Origin: Spirochaetales bacterium
GTDB taxonomy: Bacteria > Spirochaetota > Spirochaetia > DSM-16054 > Sediminispirochaetaceae
Reading direction: 5' to 3'
Length of the DNA: 8,275 bases
Assembly: GCA_021767325.1 (NCBI GenBank)
Contig: JAASTM010000076.1
Location: 1-8,275, forward strand
The notes below the pieces were generated by a model. It was not told where the DNA came from, did no database searches, and worked only from the letters and a program-made list of their open reading frames with translations. The number at the start of each line of letters is the position of its first letter. The first letter of the stretch is position 1. This document shows, piece by piece, positions 1 through 5,718 of the stretch. The position numbers and the translations under genes were made by a program.

Positions 1-522
1 GGCTTCGATCAGGCGGCGGGTTCCGCCGGCGGTGGCTACGTTGCCGGCTATAACCGGTACAGTGCAGAGTGCTTTAATAGCTTTGACCGTGTCGACCACA
101 CTCTTTGAATCACCGTGGGCGGTGTCGATGACCAGAAAATCCACCCCGCTCTCCTGCAGCAGGGGCAGCCGCCGTTCGAAGTCGGCCGGGGCAACCGCCG
201 CACCGACTATTCGCTGTACGAAGGTCCGGTCGCCAGGTCGGCCGGATGCGCCGGGGGCCTGCTTGGCCCGTTCGACCTGTTCGGCCTGCTGGGCAGGACT
301 CATGTTGCGGTGGATGACCCCCGCCCCCCCGGCGTCGCCCAGGGCAATCGCCATATCCGCTTCGGTAATAGTGTCCATAGCCGCCGAGAGCACCGGTATT
401 TCCAGCTCGATTCCGCGGCAAAGCCTGGTTTTCGTGTCGGCCTGTGAGGGTAGAATCTCGGAATAGCCCGGCTGCAGCAGGACATCGTCGTAACTGATGG
501 CAGTTGGAATGGATTGATGCAC
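1..522 (-). CDS. guaB: IMP dehydrogenase, N-terminal part (CBS-less form), runs off the window
   Basis: This is the first 174 codons of an inosine-5'-monophosphate dehydrogenase, the NAD-dependent cytosolic enzyme that oxidises IMP to XMP and commits purines to GMP synthesis. The visible barrel motifs are YDDVLLQPGYSEILPS (residues 11-26), PVLSAAMDTITEADMAIAL (43-61), GVIHRNMSPAQQAEQV (68-83), VGAAV (106-110), DFLVIDTAHGDS (128-139) and AGNVAT (159-164). The catalytic Cys loop would lie beyond the left edge. In ordinary IMPDH a CBS domain pair of about 120 residues sits between the IHKNMS region and VGAAV; here there are only about 20 residues (88-105). The start is GTG at 522, chosen because GGAGGAG (528-534) lies 5 nt upstream and the protein aligns from there. 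GMP reductase also lacks CBS domains, but the DDVLL, SAAMDT and IHRNMS signatures favour IMPDH. Family assignment is confident; CBS absence is seen directly. Confidence 0.93.
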   Translation of the reverse strand, partial: MHQSIPTAISYDDVLLQPGYSEILPSQADTKTRLCRGIELEIPVLSAAMDTITEADMAIALGDAGGAGVIHRNMSPAQQAEQVERAKQAPGASGRPGDRTFVQRIVGAAVAPADFERRLPLLQESGVDFLVIDTAHGDSKSVVDTVKAIKALCTVPVIAGNVATAGGTRRLIEA

Positions 523-527
523 CTTTA

Positions 528-534
528 CTCCTCC
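528..534 (-). promoter_or_regulatory. Ribosome binding site of guaB
   Basis: GGAGGAG on the minus strand lies 5 nt before the GTG at 522. It decides the start, since no nearby ATG fits the IMPDH N-terminus. Confidence 0.85.
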
Positions 535-566
535 CCGCCCGGTTGGGGCGTGTTCGAAAGCGATTT

Positions 567-621
567 AAAACGCAAAAGCCCCGAACCGCAGCGGGCAGCA
601 CGCCCACCCCGGTTCGGGGCT
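567..621 (-). terminator. Intrinsic terminator / attenuator in the guaB leader
   Basis: Positions 577-588 and 610-621 form a perfect 12-bp GC-rich stem (AGCCCCGAACCG with CGGTTCGGGGCT). Inside the loop is a smaller 4-bp hairpin (593-596 with 602-605). Read on the minus strand, the stem is followed by TTT-GCG-TTTT down to 567. It lies after the probable guaB promoter and about 45 nt before the guaB GTG, so it would stop transcripts before guaB unless disrupted. It could instead end a small RNA, or an upstream transcript if the promoter call is wrong. The hairpin is directly visible; the attenuation role is inferred. Confidence 0.72.
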
Positions 622-817
622 CTCGATCGAAGGCCTGCAGAGACGGAATCCGTCGCCTGCAGGCACCCGGCGGCAGGAAAGCCGCCATGGCCTCCCTGCT
701 GCTGCGTATGCACATACGCGTGCACACTATGCGGCACACCCGGCTGGTGCGCCCGCATATTTTTGCAATTGAAAATGAATGGTCTGTGTGTGATTTTGAA
801 GATGAAGTGTGTCTCCA
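568..817 (-). ncRNA. Structured leader RNA upstream of guaB, possible cis-regulatory RNA of unrecognised class
   Basis: If the promoter at 824-852 is right, a transcript starting near 817 carries about 250 nt of leader before the terminator. In order on the minus strand it contains hairpins at 756-731 (10 bp with one bulge, 5-nt loop), 719-704 (6 bp, GTGC loop), 686-669 (6 bp, 6-nt loop) and 664-633 (8-bp stem enclosing a second 5-bp stem at 654-642), then the terminator at 621-577. I do not recognise a known riboswitch signature (guanine, PRPP/ykkC, ZTP) or a T-box. A 97-codon open frame crosses the leader but looks incidental. The placement suggests control of guanine-nucleotide synthesis by premature termination, or a stand-alone small RNA. 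The structure is seen; the function is inferred. Confidence 0.45.
731..764 (+). terminator. Possible plus-strand intrinsic terminator (bidirectional hairpin)
   Basis: GCGGCACACC (731-740) pairs with GGTGCGCCCGC (746-756), apart from one bulged base, and is followed on the plus strand by ATATTTTT. No plus-strand gene upstream obviously needs it. It may only be the first hairpin of the minus-strand guaB leader, seen from the other side. Confidence 0.3.
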
Positions 818-823
818 TGCAGA

Positions 824-852
824 AGCATCACATATTGGACTAAATTTGTCAA
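824..852 (-). promoter_or_regulatory. Putative sigma-70 promoter for the guaB leader
   Basis: A perfect -35 TTGACA (847-852 on the complement) is followed after 17 nt by GATGCT (824-829), which is preceded by TGT as in an extended -10 element. The -10 itself matches only three of six consensus bases, so the call rests on the -35, the spacing and the TGn. Transcription would begin near 817. Confidence 0.5.
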
Positions 853-886
853 TACCTATTTTCAGGATTTCTTAGTATCAAAAAAC

Positions 887-916
887 TTGCAGTCAAAGCG
901 GCAACACCCCTATACT
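887..916 (+). promoter_or_regulatory. Sigma-70 promoter of the alaX operon
   Basis: TTGCAG (887-892) is separated by 18 nt from TATACT (911-916), a five-of-six -10 match. Transcription would start near 923, giving a leader of about 20 nt that contains AAAAGGAG (931-938) before the ATG at 944. It is divergent from the guaB promoter, with about 34 bp between the two -35 elements. Confidence 0.7.
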
Positions 917-943
917 GAACGTAGCGGATAAAAAGGAGACCCC

Positions 944-1657
944 ATGACAGAAATGTTATATCACAGCGATTCATATTTAAAAGAGTTCGAGGCGGTTGTC
1001 ACCGATGTAGATGCGGACGCCGGTACCGTTGCGCTGGACCGCAGCGCCTTCTTCCCCGGAGGCGGCGGACAGCCGTATGACACCGGGCAGCTGGAGTTCG
1101 GCAGTGTAGGTGTTGCGGTGACTAAGGCCGCACGCGACGGCGACCGGATTCTGCACCATATTGAGGGACAGGTTCCTGAGGTGGGCGCCCGGGTGACAGG
1201 AAAGATCGACTGGCAGCGGCGTTATCAGCTGATGCGGACTCATTCGGCGATGCATGTGCTGTGCGGGGTGGTGTGGCGCGACTACAGCGCGCAGGTAACC
1301 GGCGGCAACATGGAGCCCTTGAAGGCACGCATGGATTTCGAGTTCGAAAACTTCTCCGCCGACCTGGTGCACGACATCGAAGAGAAGGTGAATATTGAGA
1401 TCCAAAACAGCCGCACTATTAGTGCCCGTGTACTGCCCCGCGAAGAGGCCGAGCAGATTCCCGACCTCATCAGAACCAAAATCAACCTGCTGCCCGATTC
1501 ACTGCGGGAAATCAGGGTAGTGGAAATCGACGGCCTCGATCTGCAGGCCGACGGGGGCACCCATGTGGCAAATACAAATGAGATCGGGACATTCAAAATA
1601 GTCGGCCACAAGAGCAAGGGAAAAATCAATAAGCGCCTGAAAGTCGAAATCGAATAA
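944..1657 (+). CDS. alaX: Alanyl-tRNA editing protein, AlaX type
   Basis: A free-standing, trans-acting editing protein homologous to the editing domain of alanyl-tRNA synthetase. The family hydrolyses Ser-tRNA(Ala) (and Gly-tRNA(Ala)) in the cytosol, preventing mistranslation of Ala codons. At 237 aa it matches the medium AlaX class: an N-terminal beta-barrel with the glycine loop RSAFFPGGGGQPYDTG (residues 33-48), then the editing core. The HxxxH zinc motif is RTHSAMH (His100, His104). The second motif is QADGGTHVANTNEIG (201-215). His207 is present, but residue 203, where CxxxH proteins carry Cys, is Asp. No synthetase catalytic domain is present. It is the first gene of an operon with the DsrE-family and flavodoxin genes; GGAG at 935-938 sets the ATG. 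The family call is firm; substrate specificity comes from the family. Confidence 0.92.
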   Translation: MTEMLYHSDSYLKEFEAVVTDVDADAGTVALDRSAFFPGGGGQPYDTGQLEFGSVGVAVTKAARDGDRILHHIEGQVPEVGARVTGKIDWQRRYQLMRTHSAMHVLCGVVWRDYSAQVTGGNMEPLKARMDFEFENFSADLVHDIEEKVNIEIQNSRTISARVLPREEAEQIPDLIRTKINLLPDSLREIRVVEIDGLDLQADGGTHVANTNEIGTFKIVGHKSKGKINKRLKVEIE

Positions 1658-1666
1658 GGAGGAGTT

Positions 1667-2017
1667 ATGGATAAAAAATACTGTCTGTTTGCATTCAATG
1701 GAGAGATGATGTGTTTTGTGCACGTGTTGTTGAACGCCCTCGATCTGCACGGCAAAGGCTATGAGGTAAAGATGGTGCTGGAAGGCAGCACGACCAAGCT
1801 CATTGCCGATTTCGAGAAGGAAGATGCCCCGTTTAGGAACATGTACCTGGAGTGCATCGATAAGGGACTGCTCGACTGCGTGTGCCGGGCCTGTTCTTAT
1901 CAGATGGGTACTCTGGAAATTGCCCAGAAGAATAACCTGCCGTTGTGCGATGACATGAACGGACATCCGAGTATGGAACGCTATATAAAGCAGGGATATG
2001 AGATCATTACCTTTTAG
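1667..2017 (+). CDS. DsrE-family small cytosolic protein
   Basis: A 116-aa protein with a DsrE/DsrF-like fold: a short beta-alpha start with MCFVHVLLNALDLHGKGYEV (residues 15-34), then VLEGSTTKLI (37-46), a cysteine cluster CVCRAC (Cys71, Cys73, Cys76), and the C-terminal signature DMNGHPSMERYIKQGYEIITF. Better-studied relatives (DsrE, TusD) carry sulfur as a cysteine persulfide, but this subfamily has no function I can name. The cysteine cluster makes a redox, thiol or metal role plausible. There is no signal peptide or membrane segment. AAGGAGGAG (1656-1664) overlaps the alaX stop codon and lies just before the ATG at 1667, so translation is probably coupled to alaX. The flavodoxin gene follows after 15 nt. 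The family call is good; the role is unknown. Confidence 0.8.
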   Translation: MDKKYCLFAFNGEMMCFVHVLLNALDLHGKGYEVKMVLEGSTTKLIADFEKEDAPFRNMYLECIDKGLLDCVCRACSYQMGTLEIAQKNNLPLCDDMNGHPSMERYIKQGYEIITF

Positions 2018-2032
2018 ATAGGAGGTAACTGC

Positions 2033-2509
2033 ATGCATACTTTAATAGTATATAACTCGAAGTACGGAGCCGCTGAAAAATGTGTAAATCTGATGCGCAA
2101 GGAACTCACCGGTGAAGTGACCGAAGTGAATGTGCGGGACGGAAAAGCACCGGCCCCGGACGACTTCGATCGGGTGCTGATAGGCAGCAATATTCACGCC
2201 GGCTCGATTGATAAAAAGATCCGCGCCTACTGTAAACGTACCGTCGACTCGCTGATCCAACGGCCAATTGGAATATTTCTGTGTTGCCTCACCCCCGAGG
2301 AGAAAGCCCAGGATTACTTCGAAAAAAACTTTCCGCAATTAGTAGTGGAACACGCCAAAACAAAGGGAGTCCTCGGCGGGGCACTCTACTTCGAAAAGAT
2401 GAACTTCTTCGAGCGCTTTCTGCTGAAAAAAATTTCCGGGACCACTACCAGCTTTGAAAACATCGACGAAGATCGGATTCGGGAATTCGTTCAGTCCTTC
2501 GAAGCATAA
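2033..2509 (+). CDS. Flavodoxin-domain protein, HemG-like (menaquinone-dependent protoporphyrinogen oxidase family)
   Basis: A 158-aa single-domain flavodoxin. The N-terminal strand and FMN phosphate loop are TLIVYNSKYGAAEKC (residues 3-17). DFDRVLIGSNIHAGSIDKKI follows, matching the IGASIRYGH region of E. coli HemG. The C-terminal half, GALYFEKMNFFERFLLKKISG, matches HemG's [21 protein letters not shown] region. HemG oxidises protoporphyrinogen IX with quinone as acceptor, but many short flavodoxins annotated this way are not proven heme enzymes and no heme gene is nearby. It is the last gene of the alaX operon, with AGGAGG (2020-2025) before ATG 2033. Its last 19 bp overlap the 3' end of acnA on the other strand. 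The flavodoxin fold is confident; the HemG reaction is tentative. Confidence 0.8.
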   Translation: MHTLIVYNSKYGAAEKCVNLMRKELTGEVTEVNVRDGKAPAPDDFDRVLIGSNIHAGSIDKKIRAYCKRTVDSLIQRPIGIFLCCLTPEEKAQDYFEKNFPQLVVEHAKTKGVLGGALYFEKMNFFERFLLKKISGTTTSFENIDEDRIREFVQSFEA

Positions 2510-5253
2510 CGGCGCAGCACGTAGTTCAGCACGCCCCCATTCCGCCAGTACTCGACTTCCACGTGCGAATCGAGCCGGCACTGCACTTCGAAATCTATAC
2601 TGTGCTTCTCACCGCCGGGGTTTGTATATGAGGCTTTCACCTGCAGCCTCTGACCGGGGCTCAAGCCCTCCTCCACTCCTTCGATTGTAAACTCTTCCCG
2701 GCCGTTGAGTCCGAGGCTGTGCCAGGACTCTTCCTCCGCAAATTGGAGCGGCAGAACCCCCATTCCGATCAGGTTCGAACGATGAATCCGTTCGAAGCTC
2801 TCGGCGATCACAGCTCTCACTCCCAGCAAAGCCGTCCCTTTTGCGGCCCAGTCGCGGGAAGACCCGGAGCCGTACTCCTTGCCGGCCAGCACCACCAGCG
2901 GCACTCCCCGGCGTTGATATTCCTGGGCGGCTGCATAGACGGTCACTTCCTCCTCGCCGGGCAGCAGCAGTGTAAAACCGCCCGTCCTCTCCACCATGTG
3001 GTTTTTCAGTCGCACATTGGCAAATGTACCGCGGATCATAACCTCATGGTTTCCACGACGGGAGCCGTAGGTGTTGAACTCCTCCTCATCAACCCCTTTC
3101 TCTGACAGAAAGCGGCCGGCCGGGCTGTCGGCACTGAATTTACCGGCCGGTGAAATATGATCGGTTGTCACAGAATCTCCTAAGAGCAGGAGTGCTCTGG
3201 CTCCATCGAGCGGCGCAGGGGCGGGCGGTTCGCTCGAAAGATCTTTGAAGAATGGAGCTTCGCGAATATAGTTCGAATCCGGGTCCCACGCATAGGCGCT
3301 GCCTTCGGGTGAATCCAGACGCTGCCACAGCTCGTCGCCGGCATACAACCCGGCATAACTCTGTTGAAACAATTTCGGTGCCACTACCGTCCGAACGAGA
3401 CTCTGAATCTCATCCGGTGCCGGCCAGAGCTCGTGTAGATACACCGGCTCACCGTTCGGATCGTAACCTACCGGTTCCCGGGTAATATCGATGTCGACCC
3501 GGCCGGCCAGGGCATAGGCAACCACCAGCGGCGGGGAGGCCAGAAAGTTCATCTTTACATCGGGATGAATCCTGGCTTCAAAATTACGGTTTCCCGACAG
3601 TACCGAGGCTACCTGCAGACCGCGCCGTTTCACCTCTGCATCGATCCGCGGCGGCAGGTCTCCGCTGTTCCCGATGCAGGTGGTACAGCCGTAGCCTACC
3701 ACGTGGAACCCGAGAGCCTCTAAATACGGCAGCAGTGCGGTCAGTCGCAGGTAATCGCTCACCACCCGCGATCCCGGTGCCAGGCTCGTCTTTACCCAGC
3801 CGGGCACACGCAATCCGTATTCAACCGCCCGCATGGCCAGTAATCCGGCCGCTACCATGACCTCGGGGTTCGATGTATTGGTGCAGCTGGTAATAGCGGC
3901 AATGACTACCGAGCCGTCCTGCACCCGTTCTAGTCCGCTCTCGGTGGTATGGATGTTCACTTTCTTATCGCCCGGCGGGATTTGCCATCCCTCGTCCTCC
4001 GGGCGCCGGCTGGCGGCCGATTCTGCAACTGAGATGCTGTTGGCCGCAGTTTCCGCGAAGCCGCCAGATTTGCCTGTATCGCCAGATTTGCCAGTATCGC
4101 CGGTGAGCAGCTCAGCTACCCGCTGTTTCAAGTGCGGAAGCAGCACCCTGTCCTGGGGACGCTTCGGCCCGGCAACTGCCGGCTGTACGTCGTTCAAATC
4201 TATTTTGATGAGTTTACTGAACCGGATACGCTCGGACCCGCTGCGCCAGAGCAAGTTCGCCTTCGCGTATTTCTCAACAATTTCGATCTGCTCGGCAGAC
4301 CGGCCGGTGAGTTCCAGATACTCGATGCTGCGCTGATCGACGGGAAAGTAGGTTACCGTACAGCCGAACTCCGGCGACATATTCGACAGTGTTGCCCGGT
4401 CGGGAACAGCAAGCTTCGACACAGCTTCACCGGAAAACTCTACGAACTTGCCGACCACCCCTTCCTTGCGCAGGGTCTCGGTTATATAAAGGACTAAATC
4501 GGTGGTGGTGGTGCCCGGTCGCAGCGTACCCTCCAGGTGCACACCGATCACCTCCGGCAGCGTAAAATAGATCGGCTGTCCGAGCATGGCTGCCTCCGCT
4601 TCGATACCGCCGACACCCCAACCCAGAACACCGGCTCCGTTTACCATAGGCGTATGCGAATCGGTACCCACCAGGGTATCGGGCAGTAGCGTACCGCCGC
4701 GCTGGCTGACTACACCGGCCAAATACTCCAGGTTTACCTGATGACAAATGCCCATTCCCGGCGGGAGTACGGAGAAGCCCTTGAATGCAGACTGTGCCCA
4801 TTTCAGCAGCCGGTAACGCTCGGCGTTACGCTGGTATTCCCGCCGGACGTTTGCCTTAAGGGCCCGATTGGTGCCGTAATAATCGACCTGAACCGAATGG
4901 TCGATCACCACATCCACCGGCAGCAAGGGCTGAATCATCTCGGCATCCAGGCCTCGCCGCTCCATTTCAGAGCGCAGCGATGCGATATCAACCACTGCCG
5001 GTACACCCGTAAAGTCCTGCATCAGAACACGGGCCGGCAGAAAGGGAACGTCGACCTGTCCCTGCTGTAGCTGCCAATCGGCCACGGTTTCGATATGCCG
5101 GTCGGTAAAAAACCGGCCGTCGTGGTTTCGCAGAATATTCTCGAGCAGAATACGAATCGAAAAGGGGAGCTCAGCAATCGGCAACCCCCGCTTTTCCGCT
5201 GCTGCAAGATTAGTGAACCGGTAACTCTTTCCGGCTATTTTCAGTTCATCCAT
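2491..5253 (-). CDS. acnA: Aconitate hydratase A (aconitase)
   Basis: A [4Fe-4S] aconitase of 920 aa that interconverts citrate and isocitrate in the cytosol, leading to 2-oxoglutarate. Iron-sulfur ligands are Cys457 (ITSCTNTSNP), Cys523 and Cys526 (GYGCTTCIGNSG), with the same 66 and 3 residue spacing as E. coli AcnA. Other hallmarks are GTDSHTPMVNG, GVGGIEAEAAMLGQP, SGNRNFEARIHP and the C-terminal swivel domain with GDSVTTDHISPAG, GSRRGNHEVMIRGTFAN and EYGSGSSRDWAAKG. The first ligand lies about 22 residues later than in E. coli, partly because of a Gly/Ser/Ala-rich insert near 380-415 with a tandem DTGKSG repeat. I chose ATG 5253 because GAGGAG (5261-5266) is 7 nt upstream; a GTG at 5268 would add five residues but has no site. 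It lies downstream of glnK but behind that operon's terminator. Confidence 0.96.
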   Translation of the reverse strand: MDELKIAGKSYRFTNLAAAEKRGLPIAELPFSIRILLENILRNHDGRFFTDRHIETVADWQLQQGQVDVPFLPARVLMQDFTGVPAVVDIASLRSEMERRGLDAEMIQPLLPVDVVIDHSVQVDYYGTNRALKANVRREYQRNAERYRLLKWAQSAFKGFSVLPPGMGICHQVNLEYLAGVVSQRGGTLLPDTLVGTDSHTPMVNGAGVLGWGVGGIEAEAAMLGQPIYFTLPEVIGVHLEGTLRPGTTTTDLVLYITETLRKEGVVGKFVEFSGEAVSKLAVPDRATLSNMSPEFGCTVTYFPVDQRSIEYLELTGRSAEQIEIVEKYAKANLLWRSGSERIRFSKLIKIDLNDVQPAVAGPKRPQDRVLLPHLKQRVAELLTGDTGKSGDTGKSGGFAETAANSISVAESAASRRPEDEGWQIPPGDKKVNIHTTESGLERVQDGSVVIAAITSCTNTSNPEVMVAAGLLAMRAVEYGLRVPGWVKTSLAPGSRVVSDYLRLTALLPYLEALGFHVVGYGCTTCIGNSGDLPPRIDAEVKRRGLQVASVLSGNRNFEARIHPDVKMNFLASPPLVVAYALAGRVDIDITREPVGYDPNGEPVYLHELWPAPDEIQSLVRTVVAPKLFQQSYAGLYAGDELWQRLDSPEGSAYAWDPDSNYIREAPFFKDLSSEPPAPAPLDGARALLLLGDSVTTDHISPAGKFSADSPAGRFLSEKGVDEEEFNTYGSRRGNHEVMIRGTFANVRLKNHMVERTGGFTLLLPGEEEVTVYAAAQEYQRRGVPLVVLAGKEYGSGSSRDWAAKGTALLGVRAVIAESFERIHRSNLIGMGVLPLQFAEEESWHSLGLNGREEFTIEGVEEGLSPGQRLQVKASYTNPGGEKHSIDFEVQCRLDSHVEVEYWRNGGVLNYVLRRYASKD
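4063..4098 (-). repeat. Tandem 18-bp repeat inside acnA, two copies
   Basis: Two adjacent 18-bp units (4063-4080 and 4081-4098) differ at one base and encode DTGKSG twice (residues 386-397). They lie in the variable interdomain linker, away from the active site, so the reading frame and enzyme should tolerate gain or loss of units. Confidence 0.85.
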
Positions 5254-5272
5254 ACGGACACTCCTCACTTAC

Positions 5273-5301
5273 AGCATATGCAAGTAAGCAGCCCTTCGCA
5301 A
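5273..5301 (-). promoter_or_regulatory. Putative sigma-70 promoter of acnA
   Basis: On the minus strand TTGCGA (5296-5301) is followed after 17 nt by TATGCT (5273-5278), each matching four of six consensus bases. It lies just downstream of the glnK terminator and would give a very short leader before the GAGGAG site of acnA. Confidence 0.5.
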
Positions 5302-5302
5302 G

Positions 5303-5338
5303 AAAAAGACCGCTCCGGAGGAACAAGCTCCGGAGCGG
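5303..5338 (-). terminator. Intrinsic terminator of the amtB-glnK operon
   Basis: CCGCTCCGGAG (5328-5338 on the complement) pairs perfectly with CTCCGGAGCGG (5310-5320) in an 11-bp stem with a 7-nt loop, followed on the minus strand by TCTTTTT. It lies 25 bp beyond the glnK stop and separates that operon from acnA. Confidence 0.9.
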
Positions 5339-5362
5339 GCAGATTAGATATGCGGTTAAAAC

Positions 5363-5704
5363 TCAGCCGATCGCCTCCCGGCCGGTTTCTCCGCTGCGGA
5401 TTCGAATTACATCCTCCAGAGGCACGATGAAAATCTTTCCGTCGCCGATTTCTCCGGTCCGGGCGCCGGCTATGATGGCATCTATAGTCGGCTTTACAAA
5501 AGCTTCATTCACCGCGATCTCGATGCGGGTCTTTTTCAAAAGGTTCACCTCTATGTCGACACCACGGTACGACTCGGTATATCCTTTCTGCTGACCGCAG
5601 CCCAGTGAATTGGTCACGGATATCTTGTACACTTCCGCTTTATACAGTTCCTCTTTCACACTGTTCAGCATGTGAGGCTGAATGTAGGCAATTATCAGGC
5701 GCAT
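5363..5704 (-). CDS. glnK: P-II nitrogen regulatory protein, GlnK type
   Basis: A 113-aa P-II protein, a trimeric cytosolic sensor of ATP/ADP and 2-oxoglutarate that plugs the AmtB channel when nitrogen is plentiful. The core is intact: T-loop region [14 protein letters not shown] (residues 35-48), Gln39 and Lys58 (2-oxoglutarate site), [12 protein letters not shown] (81-92, nucleotide-binding loop) and [10 protein letters not shown] with Arg101 and Arg103. Tyr46 is present, but residue 51, the Tyr uridylylated in enterobacterial GlnB and GlnK, is Ile (YRGVDIEV), so control by GlnD-type uridylylation is unlikely. It directly follows amtB with a 14-nt gap that is almost entirely its ribosome binding site (GGGAGGAG, 5711-5718), and a strong terminator follows. 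The amtB-linked position supports GlnK rather than GlnB. Confidence 0.95.
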   Translation of the reverse strand: MRLIIAYIQPHMLNSVKEELYKAEVYKISVTNSLGCGQQKGYTESYRGVDIEVNLLKKTRIEIAVNEAFVKPTIDAIIAGARTGEIGDGKIFIVPLEDVIRIRSGETGREAIG

Positions 5705-5718
5705 AGTATTCTCCTCCC

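Noticed and set aside
32..466. Plus-strand open frame opposite guaB.
   Set aside because: It is antisense to a clear IMPDH reading frame and its translation has low-complexity, non-protein-like composition.
1..522. GMP reductase (guaC) as identity of the left-edge gene.
   Set aside because: Both families lack CBS here, but the DDVLLQP, SAAMDT, IHRNMS and VGAAV signatures are those of IMPDH.
577..621. tRNA-like GGTTCGGGG segment.
   Set aside because: The segment is a simple inverted repeat with no acceptor, D or anticodon arms; it fits a terminator.
633..686. Mobile-element or integron attC site suggested by the clustered inverted repeats.
   Set aside because: There is no attC core sequence, no integrase or transposase, and no flanking direct repeats; the hairpins fit a leader RNA better.
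525..818. A 97-codon minus-strand open frame from 818 ending just before guaB, as a leader peptide gene.
   Set aside because: Its ATG lies at the predicted transcript start with no ribosome binding site, the protein resembles nothing I know, and the frame spans the hairpins as GC-rich DNA often does.
5254..5268. Upstream GTG start for aconitase (adds five residues).
   Set aside because: The GTG has no ribosome binding site, while the ATG at 5253 has GAGGAG 7 nt upstream.
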